Positions 6,197-12,036 of a stretch of 12,036 nucleotides of DNA are shown piece by piece. Source of the stretch: DATGQT01 sp033720695 (GTDB taxonomy: Bacteria; Bacteroidota; Rhodothermia; Rhodothermales; Rubricoccaceae); the NCBI GenBank assembly GCA_033720695.1, contig JAWWCA010000112.1:1-12036 (forward strand), written 5' to 3'. The notes below the pieces were generated by a model that worked only from the letters and a program-made list of their open reading frames with translations, was not told the DNA's origin and made no database searches. A program made the position numbers and the translations under genes. Numbering within the stretch: position 1 is the first letter of the stretch; each line of letters opens with the position of its first letter.

Positions 6197-7199
6197 GTCC
6201 CCGGCCCTCCCCACCGCCGTCGTCAGCGCGGCGGGGCACTACCTCCCTGAGACGGTGGTCACGAGCGCCACGCTCGAGGCGCGCTACGACCTCCCCCCCG
6301 GGAAGATCGCGGAGAAGACGTGCATCGTCGAGCGCCGCGTCCTCACCGAGGGGGCGACCTCCGACCTCGCCACGCCGGCCGTCGAGCGTTGCCTCGCGAA
6401 CCGGGGCCTCGACGCCGACGCCCTCGACGGCGTGATCGTGGCCACGATCTCGCCGGACTACCCCTTCCCCTCCACGGCCACGATCGTGCAGGGGCGCATC
6501 GGGGCGGTCGGCGCCTGGGCCTTCGACATCGCAGCGGCGTGCTCTGGGTTCGCCTACGCGCTCTGGCTCGCCACCGGCATGATCCGCTCGGGCGCCGCGC
6601 GGCGGATCGTCGTGTGCGGGGCCGACCGGCTCTCCCCCATCACCGACACCGAGGACTCGAAGACGGCCGTCCTCCTCGGCGACGGTGCGGGCGCCGTCCT
6701 CGTGGAGCGGGACGCCCCCTCCGGCCTCGCGATCGTGGACGGCGAGCTGTGGGCCGACGGGACGCAGACCGAGCTTGCCTACCAGCCGGGCGGCGGGAGC
6801 CGGCACCCCGCCTCGCCCGAGACGGTGGCGCGCCGCCTCCACTTCATGAAGATGGACGGCCGTGCCGTGCGCGCGGCGGGCGTCGCCGCCATGCACGCCG
6901 TCGCGTCGACGCTGATGGACCGCCACGCCCTGTCGCCGAGCGACATCCGCTGGCTCGTGACCCACCAGTCGAACGGGCGGATGATCGAGGACGTCGCAGC
7001 CTCCCTCGGCTTCCCGCCCGCGTGCACGTTCGTCAACATCGACCGGTACGGGAACACCTCGGCGGCGACCCTCCCGATCTGCGTGAGCGAGCTGATGGCC
7101 GGGGACACCCTCGACCCACGGGACCGCGTCCTGCTCGCCTCCGTCGGCGCGGGCTTCACGAGCGCGTCCCTCCTCCTCCGCACCCTCCCGGCGGACTGA
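6186..7199 (+). CDS. FabH-like 3-oxoacyl-ACP synthase III family protein
   Basis: The gene encodes 337 residues, the usual KAS III length. The thiolase-fold catalytic triad is present: Cys119 (AAACSGFAYAL), His260 (VTHQSNGRMI) and Asn290 (RYGNTSAATLP). LLGDGAGAVLVE (163-174) and the C-terminal SVGAGFTSASLLL strand also fit. KAS III enzymes condense an acyl-CoA starter with malonyl-ACP or malonyl-CoA. This copy lacks the plsX/fabD/acpP neighbours of a housekeeping fabH and is instead fused translationally (11-nt overlap) to an SDR and divergent from acyl-CoA genes. A specialised role is therefore more likely, for example secondary-metabolite priming or a ketoacyl-CoA step. The TGI-xx-R block of standard FabH reads TCIVERR here. 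It converges on the acyltransferase gene with 27 bp between stops and no visible hairpin. Confidence 0.9.
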   Translation: MRGESPALPTAVVSAAGHYLPETVVTSATLEARYDLPPGKIAEKTCIVERRVLTEGATSDLATPAVERCLANRGLDADALDGVIVATISPDYPFPSTATIVQGRIGAVGAWAFDIAAACSGFAYALWLATGMIRSGAARRIVVCGADRLSPITDTEDSKTAVLLGDGAGAVLVERDAPSGLAIVDGELWADGTQTELAYQPGGGSRHPASPETVARRLHFMKMDGRAVRAAGVAAMHAVASTLMDRHALSPSDIRWLVTHQSNGRMIEDVAASLGFPPACTFVNIDRYGNTSAATLPICVSELMAGDTLDPRDRVLLASVGAGFTSASLLLRTLPAD

Positions 7200-7226
7200 C
7201 CAGCCCTCCCCCTGCGCACACCACGC

Positions 7227-8429
7227 TCAGGTGACCGGGACGCCCTCGCGTCGGGGCCACTCCCTCGGGTACCGCCGGCCGTTGAGCACCGCCCCCACGG
7301 CGGTCGACCGGACGCCGTAGTGGTAGCTCACGAGCGTCACGGCCAGCGTCGCCGTCAGCACGACCCAGAACTTCAGCATCGCGGGCCAGGCCACGGCCGC
7401 GAGGAGGCCGGGGATCCAGATGGTGAAGGGGAGGTGGACGAGGTAGATCCAGTACGACGCGTCCGTCGCGTAGCGCACCCACGGGTTGGGCCGGTCGAAG
7501 AGCCGGAGCGAGAGCCCCGTCAGCCCGAACGTGAGGCACCAGATCACGACGCCCGCGCTGGCCGCGGTCAGCAGGCGCAACAGCGGGTCGGGGCCGGCCG
7601 CGTTCGCGAGCGCGATCCCGCAGTGGATCGGGAAGAGGACCGCGCTGGCCCCGGTGTAGCCCCAGGCGCGGTCCCGCAGCACGTCGAGGAGGCCCCGGCG
7701 GTGGTAGAGCAGCCACCCGAACGCGAAGAACGGCCCGTACATCCCGAACGCCTCCGGCGGCGGGAAGAACGAGGTGTAGCTCACCAGCATCCCGGAGTAC
7801 GACGGCCGCAGCGTGAGGAAGGTCAGACCGGCGAGGACGGCGAGCCCCCATGGGGCCCGGACGAGCCGGGCGAAGCCGTCCAGCACCCGCGCCCGAGTGC
7901 CGGGGGGAACGAACCGGAGGACGACCGCGCGGATGCCGAGCGCGAGCGCGTACAGAAGGAGGAGGTCGTAGATGAACCAGAGGTGCATGAGGTAGGCCCC
8001 CTCGAAGAGCTCGGGGGAGCGGACGTGGGCCCAGGCCGCATGCAAGGCGGCGAGGTCGCCGCCGCCCCGGGCGAAGACGAACCCCGCCATCGCGATGGGG
8101 TAGAGCACCGCCCACGCCACGACGAGGGGGAGGAGGATCCGCTTGGCCCGGTTCTCGACCAGCCGCCGCCCCCCCCTCCGCTCGCACACCATCGCCCCGA
8201 AGAACGCCGCCATCATCATGAAGATGGGGATGCCGAAGCCGTCAATGAACACGAAGAGGACGTCGAAGACCGGCGAGCGCTGCGCGTCCCGGAAGGGCCA
8301 GACACCGGCGGTGCGGATGAGGGCGAGGTGGGCCATCATCGCATGCACGACCACGACGCTCAGCATCATCCCGGCGCGGAGAGCGTCGAGGGCGTGGTAG
8401 CGTTGCGGGTCTGAGGGAGCGGATGCCAT
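7227..8429 (-). CDS. Acyltransferase 3 / OpgC-like integral membrane protein
   Basis: The gene encodes 400 residues from the ATG at 8429 (MASAPSDPQR). The open frame reaches further upstream, but that extension is Arg/Pro-rich and unlike the family. Signature blocks are RYHALDALRAG with His29 in VVVVHA (the conserved N-terminal His of the family), HLWFIYDLLLLY (149-160) and SYWIYLVHLP (325-334). About ten hydrophobic segments alternate with basic loops such as CERRGGRRL (82-90), as expected for an inner-membrane protein. Family members move acetyl, succinyl or other acyl groups onto periplasmic glucans, O-antigens or lipids. OpgC, which succinylates glucans, is the closest described layout, but the acceptor here is unknown. 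It is a single leftward gene, divergent from msrB. Confidence 0.85.
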   Translation of the reverse strand: MASAPSDPQRYHALDALRAGMMLSVVVVHAMMAHLALIRTAGVWPFRDAQRSPVFDVLFVFIDGFGIPIFMMMAAFFGAMVCERRGGRRLVENRAKRILLPLVVAWAVLYPIAMAGFVFARGGGDLAALHAAWAHVRSPELFEGAYLMHLWFIYDLLLLYALALGIRAVVLRFVPPGTRARVLDGFARLVRAPWGLAVLAGLTFLTLRPSYSGMLVSYTSFFPPPEAFGMYGPFFAFGWLLYHRRGLLDVLRDRAWGYTGASAVLFPIHCGIALANAAGPDPLLRLLTAASAGVVIWCLTFGLTGLSLRLFDRPNPWVRYATDASYWIYLVHLPFTIWIPGLLAAVAWPAMLKFWVVLTATLAVTLVSYHYGVRSTAVGAVLNGRRYPREWPRREGVPVT

Positions 8430-8492
8430 CGCAGGCCGGGGTGCGGTGCGCCGCCCGCCGAGGGCACGGCGGCCGGGGGGTCGAGACCGCGG

Positions 8493-8523
8493 CAACGTTA
8501 CGGCGTTACGCGCTCAATTCCAA
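8493..8523 (-). promoter_or_regulatory. Candidate Bacteroidota-type promoter for the acyltransferase gene
   Basis: On the minus strand TTGG (8523-8520) is followed after 19 nt by TAACGTTG (8500-8493). This matches the Bacteroidota consensus TTTG-N~19-TAnnTTTG at five of six defined -7 positions. The start site would fall about 57 nt before the ATG at 8429. The plus strand over the same bases shows a CGTTACG direct repeat (8496-8502, 8504-8510) and a CCAAG-CCG-CTTGG inverted repeat (8520-8532), so a regulator could also bind here. Nothing else is evident in 8430-8650. Confidence 0.35.
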
Positions 8524-8650
8524 GCCGCTTGGCGCACCGCCGGGGCCCAGCCGGGGCGCGGGGACGCGCGCAAGGCGCCGACTCACGCCGCCGGCCCGAA
8601 CCTCGCCGATCCCGCTGGCGTCTCTGCGCCCCTCCAGACTCCCTCCGCGC

Positions 8651-9136
8651 ATGAACGACTCCCCGACCTCCGCCTCCGGCTACGACCTCGCGCCCTTGCG
8701 AGGGGCCGCCCGCGAGCGCGCCGCCGATGCCGCCGGACTCTCCGCCGAAGAGCGCCGCATCCTCCTCGACCACGGCACCGAGCGCCCGGGCTGCGGCCTC
8801 CTCCTCCACAACAAGGAGGAGGGCCTCTACGCCTGCCGCCTCTGCGGCCTCCCCCTCTTCGAGAGCGGCTCGAAGTTCGAATCCGGCACCGGGTGGCCCA
8901 GCTTCTTCCAGCCCGTCGACCCCGCGCACGTCCGCGAGATCGAGGACCGCTCCCACTTCATGGTCCGCACCGAGACGCGGTGCGCCCGCTGCGACGGCCA
9001 CCTCGGCCACGTCTTCCCCGACGGGCCGCCGCCGACCGGCAATCGCTACTGCATGAACTCGGCGGCCCTGCAGTTCGTCGCCGGGGGCGAGAGGCCCGAG
9101 CAGCGCACCGCGGCCGCCTACGGCGAGGCCGGCTGA
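8651..9136 (+). CDS. msrB: Peptide-methionine (R)-S-oxide reductase MsrB
   Basis: The gene encodes 161 residues from the ATG at 8651; the frame is open upstream but has no MsrB similarity there. It reduces methionine-R-sulfoxide in damaged proteins, normally recycled by thioredoxin. The fold motifs are present: GTGWPSFFQPVD (79-90), HLGHVFPDGPPPTGNRYCMNSAAL (117-140) with catalytic Cys134, and two zinc CxxC pairs (Cys62/65 and Cys111/114). The usual resolving Cys in the GCGWPSF position is Thr80, so the N-terminal Cys48 (RPGCG) may be the recycling cysteine. No signal peptide is visible, so it should be cytosolic. It is not fused to MsrA. It stands alone, ending at a strong hairpin (9168-9196). 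Confidence 0.95.
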   Translation: MNDSPTSASGYDLAPLRGAARERAADAAGLSAEERRILLDHGTERPGCGLLLHNKEEGLYACRLCGLPLFESGSKFESGTGWPSFFQPVDPAHVREIEDRSHFMVRTETRCARCDGHLGHVFPDGPPPTGNRYCMNSAALQFVAGGERPEQRTAAAYGEAG

Positions 9137-9167
9137 GCGATCCGGAAGCGGGGATGCTTGCCCCCCG

Positions 9168-9196
9168 ACCGGAGGCCAGGGGTCCTGGCCTCCGGT
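9168..9196. terminator. Bidirectional terminator-type hairpin between msrB and the exported-protein gene
   Basis: A perfect 13-bp inverted repeat (9168-9180 and 9184-9196) with a 3-nt GGT loop lies in the 71-bp gap between the convergent stops at 9136 and 9208. Its stem is strongly GC-rich. No T-tract follows on either strand. Position and symmetry fit a shared terminator. Confidence 0.75.
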
Positions 9197-9207
9197 GGCT
9201 CACGGCC

Positions 9208-9969
9208 TCACTGGGCTGCCATCACCATCGTGTAGATGTTGTCCTTGTGGGCGGTGCAGTGGTCTTCGAGGGGGGAGCGCGCCATCTCGCCGTGCTCGGC
9301 CTCGTACCGCTCGCCGAAGGCGTCGAGCGCCTCAAGTAGGCTCGGGAGGTCGCGGGCCGTGCGCGTGATGACGAGATTCCACTCGTCGCCCCAGTCGTGG
9401 GTGTAGACGCCCTCGCTGCCCATCATGCCCTCGTTCACGAGGGCCTGCGAGATCGGCATGCTCTTCTCGCGGTAGTCCTCGACGAGGTCCCCGATGGCGG
9501 GGAAGTCGCATGAGAAGTAGCTGATGGCGAGCGTGGGCGTGTTCCCCTCGCCGACCGGAGGCGCGCTCTCCATCGACACCCACGCGCGTCGCGTGTAGAA
9601 GTAGTCCCGGTGCCGCGGGCAGGTCTCGATGAAGAGGTCGTCGTCGGGGTAAGCCTCGTTGTAGCGCTCGACCATCGCTTGCCAACCGGCGAGGGCGGAG
9701 GCGTGATCGGCGCCGGACTGCCAGGTGATCAGGTTGTACTCGTCGCCCCACTGGTGGACGGCCTCACCGGCCGACATCAGCATGCCTTCGTCGACGAGGT
9801 CCTGCATGATGGGCAGAACACGCTCGCGGTCTTGCTCGATGAGGGCTTCGAGGCCCCCCATGTCGCACTGGTGCGTGCTGACGATGAAGGTGGGCATGGC
9901 CTCGTCGTCCTGCGCGAGAGCTGGGACCGCGAGAACGACGAGGAGAGGGAGGAGGAGGAGGCGGTTCAT
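9208..9969 (-). CDS. Exported protein of unknown function with two duplicated CxxH domains
   Basis: I do not recognise this family. It has 253 residues from the ATG at 9969, where a clear signal peptide begins (MNRLLLLPLLVVLAVPALAQ, cleavage after Ala-Gln). The mature protein is two homologous halves, ~26-127 and ~145-248. Each has an early Cys-Asp (Cys35, Cys154), a P-I-x-Q-x-L-V-[DN]-E-G-M helix, a central H-[QD]-WGDE-[YW]-N-L-[IV] strand (WGDE at 74-77 and 193-196), and a C-x-x-H-[RK]-D end (Cys117/His120, Cys238/His241). The alternating strand/helix pattern suggests two ferredoxin-like (dimeric alpha-beta barrel) units in one chain. The paired cysteines may form one disulfide per half; CxxH is not a complete heme-c motif (CxxCH). 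No lipobox is seen. It is a single gene, probably periplasmic or secreted. Confidence 0.8.
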   Translation of the reverse strand: MNRLLLLPLLVVLAVPALAQDDEAMPTFIVSTHQCDMGGLEALIEQDRERVLPIMQDLVDEGMLMSAGEAVHQWGDEYNLITWQSGADHASALAGWQAMVERYNEAYPDDDLFIETCPRHRDYFYTRRAWVSMESAPPVGEGNTPTLAISYFSCDFPAIGDLVEDYREKSMPISQALVNEGMMGSEGVYTHDWGDEWNLVITRTARDLPSLLEALDAFGERYEAEHGEMARSPLEDHCTAHKDNIYTMVMAAQ

Positions 9970-9995
9970 GGCCTTGGCGGTGGTGTGGGAGTGGA

Positions 9996-10022
9996 CCCCG
10001 CGCCCCCTACGGAGGCGCGGGG
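9996..10022. other. Hairpin in the leader of the exported-protein gene
   Basis: The inverted repeat CCCCGCGCC/GGCGCGGGG (9996-10004 and 10014-10022) has a 9-nt interior that can add two pairs beyond one mismatch. It lies 27 bp upstream of the ATG at 9969. It may be a 5'-leader structure, or a distal terminator for the NmrA-like gene. Confidence 0.5.
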
Positions 10023-10033
10023 CGCGGACATCG

Positions 10034-10041
10034 CCAAGATA
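10034..10041 (-). promoter_or_regulatory. Weak candidate -7 box TATCTTGG for the exported-protein gene
   Basis: On the minus strand TATCTTGG matches five of six defined bases of the Bacteroidota TAnnTTTG box. It sits in a less GC-rich island (10034-10059). No matching TTTG box is found 19-21 nt upstream, so support is weak. If used, transcription would begin just before the 9996-10022 hairpin. Confidence 0.2.
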
Positions 10042-10078
10042 GACAACCCGTTGAAATCCCAGCCGTCCCGAAGCGGGT

Positions 10079-10097
10079 CGTGCGGACGCCACGCACG
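10079..10097 (-). terminator. Small hairpin just downstream of the NmrA-like gene
   Basis: CGTGCG/CGCACG arms (10079-10084, 10092-10097) with a 7-nt loop lie 6 nt past the stop of the leftward NmrA-like gene. A second tiny hairpin (10067-10077) follows. There is no T-tract, so termination activity is uncertain. Confidence 0.35.
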
Positions 10098-10103
10098 GAG
10101 CGG

Positions 10104-11057
10104 CTAGTCCGGGATCGGGATCTGCGCGGCGTTCCGGCTCAGCCAGTCATCGAACGACTGGAGCCGCGGGTTGAGGGCGCGCGTGGCGTCGACATCGCGC
10201 GGGCGGCGGAAGTCGTCCTCGAAGTCGCGCTTGAACTGGAACATGTTGCCGAGGTCCTCGGAGCCGTCGAAATCGAACCCGCGGTAGACCTCGGGCGGCA
10301 CGTTCGCGTAGCCGATGGGCTGACCCAGCGCGTCCGACATCGCGTCGGCCATCTCCTGCCCCGAGAGGTGCTCGCCCGCGATCGCGACGGTCTCGCCGAT
10401 GGTGCGGTCGCCCGCCTTGAAGATGCCGTAGGCCGCGCGGCCGATGTCCTCGGCGGCGATGCCGGGCATCTTGGCGTCGTCGAGGGGGAAGACGAGCGCG
10501 AGGCTGCCGTCGGGCATCCGCTGCGGGCCGGAGCCGAAGTAGACGAAGTTGTCCCAGTAGAACGAGGTGAGGAGGAACGTCGTCGGCACGCCGTGCTGCC
10601 GGAAAGCACCGTCGGCCTCGCCTTTGGCGTCGAAGTGGGGCACCTTGTAGTCGCCCATGAGCGTGGGCATCCGGTCGTCGCTGAGGGGGACCCAGCGGCG
10701 GGTGTCTTCGAGCGTGGACCAGATGACGTGCCGGAGCCCCTCGGCCTTGGCGGCCTCGGCCATGCTCGCGGCCTGCTGCTTCTCCTTGTCGGGCGAGAAG
10801 TGCTCCCAGAAGTTGGTGACGCAGAAGGCGCCGTACGCGCCGCGGAAGGCGGCCTTGAGGCTGTCGAGGTCGTCGAGGTCGGCCTGGACGACCTCGGCGC
10901 CCTTGTCGGCGAGCGCGCGGGCGGCGTCGGAGCCGGGGTTCCGGGTGAGGGCGCGGCAGCGGAAGCCGCCGTCGGGGTCGTCGAGGATGGCGCGGGCGAG
11001 GCCGCCGCCCTGGGCGCCCGTGGCGCCGACGACGGCGATGATCTTAGAGTCAGCCAT
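10104..11057 (-). CDS. NmrA/HSCARG-like NAD(P)-binding protein (atypical SDR)
   Basis: The gene encodes 317 residues from the ATG at 11057. The N-terminal Rossmann motif GATGAQGGGLA covers residues 11-21, and the first strand IIAVV begins right after the start. Later blocks are VQADLDDLDSLKAAFRGAYGAF (57-78), HVIWSTLEDT (109-118), the DYKVPHFDAKGEAD loop (136-149), and a C-terminal HLSGQEMADAMSDALGQP region. This order fits NmrA-like atypical SDRs such as human NMRAL1/HSCARG, which bind NAD(P)(H), lack the YxxxK catalytic pair and mostly act as redox sensors or regulators; some relatives are quinone or ether reductases. It has no signal peptide. It is leftward, 100 bp after the second kinase gene, with an inverted repeat in its leader. 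Whether this copy is an enzyme or a sensor cannot be told from sequence. Confidence 0.88.
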   Translation of the reverse strand: MADSKIIAVVGATGAQGGGLARAILDDPDGGFRCRALTRNPGSDAARALADKGAEVVQADLDDLDSLKAAFRGAYGAFCVTNFWEHFSPDKEKQQAASMAEAAKAEGLRHVIWSTLEDTRRWVPLSDDRMPTLMGDYKVPHFDAKGEADGAFRQHGVPTTFLLTSFYWDNFVYFGSGPQRMPDGSLALVFPLDDAKMPGIAAEDIGRAAYGIFKAGDRTIGETVAIAGEHLSGQEMADAMSDALGQPIGYANVPPEVYRGFDFDGSEDLGNMFQFKRDFEDDFRRPRDVDATRALNPRLQSFDDWLSRNAAQIPIPD

Positions 11058-11065
11058 GAGAAGAG

Positions 11066-11099
11066 GGGTTAGCTGTTACAACGGATACCACCCTAACCC
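11066..11099. promoter_or_regulatory. GGGTTAG-N20-CTAACCC inverted repeat upstream of the NmrA-like gene
   Basis: Perfect 7-bp arms (11066-11072 and 11093-11099) are spaced 27 bp start to start, about 2.5 helical turns, and lie 8-42 bp upstream of the ATG at 11057. The spacer is the most AT-containing part of the 100-bp gap and includes TATCCGTTG on the minus strand, a loose -7-like sequence. This layout suits a repressor or redox-regulator site over the promoter. No such regulator gene is visible in the window. Confidence 0.4.
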
Positions 11100-11157
11100 G
11101 CTGCCACCGGGGAGGTTCTGAGGAGGCGCTTCTCCGCTGGCCGCGCCGGATCCACAG

Positions 11158-12036
11158 CTACGCTCGACGGTCCGGCGAGGGGCCGGCCGCGCCTCCCTCA
11201 GCGGGGAGCGCCACGACGAACGTGACGCCCTCCCGCGCTCCATTCTCGACCACCAGTGTCCCCTTGTGGCCCTGCGTGACGATGTCGTAGCTCATCGAGA
11301 GCCCCAACCCCGTCCCCTCCCCTGTGGGCTTGGTCGTGAAGAACGGCTCGAAGATCTTCTCCCTGACCTCGACCGGGATGCCGGTCCCGTTGTCCTCCAC
11401 ACGTACCTCGGCCTGCCCGTTCTCGCGCCGCGTGGACACCTTCACCGCTGGCACGTATGGCCCGTCCTGTCGCATCGCCCGCTCGTACACGGCGTCGAAG
11501 GCGTTGTTGAGCAGGTTGACGAGCACGCGCCCAATGTCCTGGGGGACGACTTCCACGTGCCCTACGTCCTCGGCGAGGTCCTGCGTGAGGGCCACCTCGA
11601 AGTCGACGCGGCGGGCGCGCATGCCGTGGTAGGCGAGGTTGACGTAGTCGTCCACGAGCGCGTTGAGCTTGACGGTCTGGCGCTCGCCTGCGCCGCCCCG
11701 GCTGTGCTCGAGCATGGCCCGAACGATCGCGTCGGCTCGCTGGCCGTGCTCCTCGATCTTGGCTGCGTTCGCCTTGAGGTCGGCCAGCAGCGCCGCGCGC
11801 TCGGTGGGGTCGGTCTCTTCTTCGAGCTCGTCCACCAACTCCTTGGAGAGCGCGGCGAAGTTGTTGACGAAGTTGAGGGGGTTCTTGATCTCGTGGGCGA
11901 TGCCCGCCGTGAGCTGCCCCAGGCTCGCCATCTTCTCCTGCTGCACGAGCTGGGCCTGGGCGTCCCGAAGCTCGTGGTAGGCCCGCTCGATCTCGCGCGC
12001 CTGTTCGAGCTCGCGTTCCCGCGCCCGCTCGCGCTC
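11158..12036 (-). CDS. Histidine kinase, N-terminal part cut by the right window edge
   Basis: The frame is open to the last base, giving 292 visible residues. The GTG at 11946 is internal. The fragment begins in a long Glu/Arg-rich coiled coil (ERERARERELEQAREIERAY), then the H-box with phospho-acceptor His (codon at 11893-11895), N-box NLLNNAFDA, G1 DNGTGIP, F-box EPFFTTKP and G2 GTGLGLSMSYDIV, all intact. A run of 39 residues across the coiled-coil end and H-box is identical to the kinase at 3076-4359; elsewhere the two differ, and the C-terminus here has an AEGGAAGPSPDRRA tail. The sensor domain and cellular location cannot be seen. It precedes the NmrA-like gene by 100 bp in the same direction, but the inverted repeat between them suggests separate control. 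Confidence 0.9.
   Translation of the reverse strand, partial: ERERARERELEQAREIERAYHELRDAQAQLVQQEKMASLGQLTAGIAHEIKNPLNFVNNFAALSKELVDELEEETDPTERAALLADLKANAAKIEEHGQRADAIVRAMLEHSRGGAGERQTVKLNALVDDYVNLAYHGMRARRVDFEVALTQDLAEDVGHVEVVPQDIGRVLVNLLNNAFDAVYERAMRQDGPYVPAVKVSTRRENGQAEVRVEDNGTGIPVEVREKIFEPFFTTKPTGEGTGLGLSMSYDIVTQGHKGTLVVENGAREGVTFVVALPAEGGAAGPSPDRRA
11846..11904 (-). repeat. 59-bp exact direct repeat, copy 2 (kinase H-box region)
   Basis: This stretch is identical over 59 bp to 3728-3786, 8,118 bp away and in the same orientation. Near-identity continues to about 11960. It codes for the phospho-acceptor region of the second kinase. Confidence 0.9.

Noticed and set aside
7200..7226. A terminator between the convergent KAS III and acyltransferase genes
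   Set aside because: No inverted repeat of useful length is present in the 27-bp gap. Only a 5-bp GACGC/GCGTC pair occurs, inside the acyltransferase coding end.
5342..8415. A 13-bp match (TTGCGGGTCTGAG) between 5342-5354 and 8403-8415
   Set aside because: About one match of this length is expected by chance in a window this size, and the second copy lies in the acyltransferase coding region.
9208..9969. C-type cytochrome heme sites in the exported protein
   Set aside because: The motifs are CPRH and CTAH (CxxH), lacking the second Cys of CxxCH.
10080..11072. A 330-residue plus-strand frame across the NmrA-like gene
   Set aside because: It mirrors the NmrA-like protein codon for codon and has low-complexity Val/Gly/Glu/Ala content. 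The minus-strand protein has clear family motifs.

Overview
This window looks like chromosomal DNA of a very GC-rich member of the Bacteroidota/Rhodothermota, probably close to Rubricoccaceae or Rhodothermales. The lineage call is inference. It rests on a secreted protein with a type IX secretion (T9SS) C-terminal sorting domain, on the lack of clear Shine-Dalgarno sequences before most genes, and on one upstream site resembling the Bacteroidota TTTG/TAnnTTTG promoter. I see no rRNA, tRNA, CRISPR array, insertion sequence or phage gene.

Left part (1-5437). A T9SS-exported protein, cut by the left edge, carries two tandem copies of a beta-rich domain. It converges on a leftward four-gene set read in the order crotonase, sensor histidine kinase, acyl-CoA dehydrogenase and RidA-like protein. 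Spacing is tight: 8 nt, then 75 nt, then a 4-nt ATGA overlap. A 13-bp perfect hairpin sits over the ridA stop codon between the convergent units. The kinase has an NTF2/SnoaL-like N-terminal domain and no membrane segment. The set resembles a CoA-thioester ring-catabolism module of the 2-aminobenzoyl-CoA type, but the diagnostic ligase and monooxygenase are not in the window.

Middle (5178-7199). A 260-bp divergent spacer holds a TAAG-TG-CTTA palindrome. Rightward from it run an SDR oxidoreductase and a FabH-like ketoacyl synthase III whose reading frames overlap by 11 nt. The two divergent units probably belong to one acyl-CoA or ketoacyl pathway.

Right part (7200-12036). This holds an OpgC-like membrane acyltransferase (leftward), methionine sulfoxide reductase MsrB (rightward), and a 13-bp terminator-type hairpin shared with a convergent gene for an unrecognised exported protein. 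That protein is made of two duplicated cysteine-containing domains. Next comes an NmrA/HSCARG-like NAD(P)-binding protein with a GGGTTAG-N20-CTAACCC inverted repeat just upstream. The window ends in a second histidine kinase, cut by the right edge. Its core is so close to the first kinase that the two genes share an exact 59-bp direct repeat.

The least explained items are the NTF2-domain kinase inside a catabolic operon, the atypical active-site positions in the crotonase and RidA-like proteins, and the duplicated CxxH exported protein.
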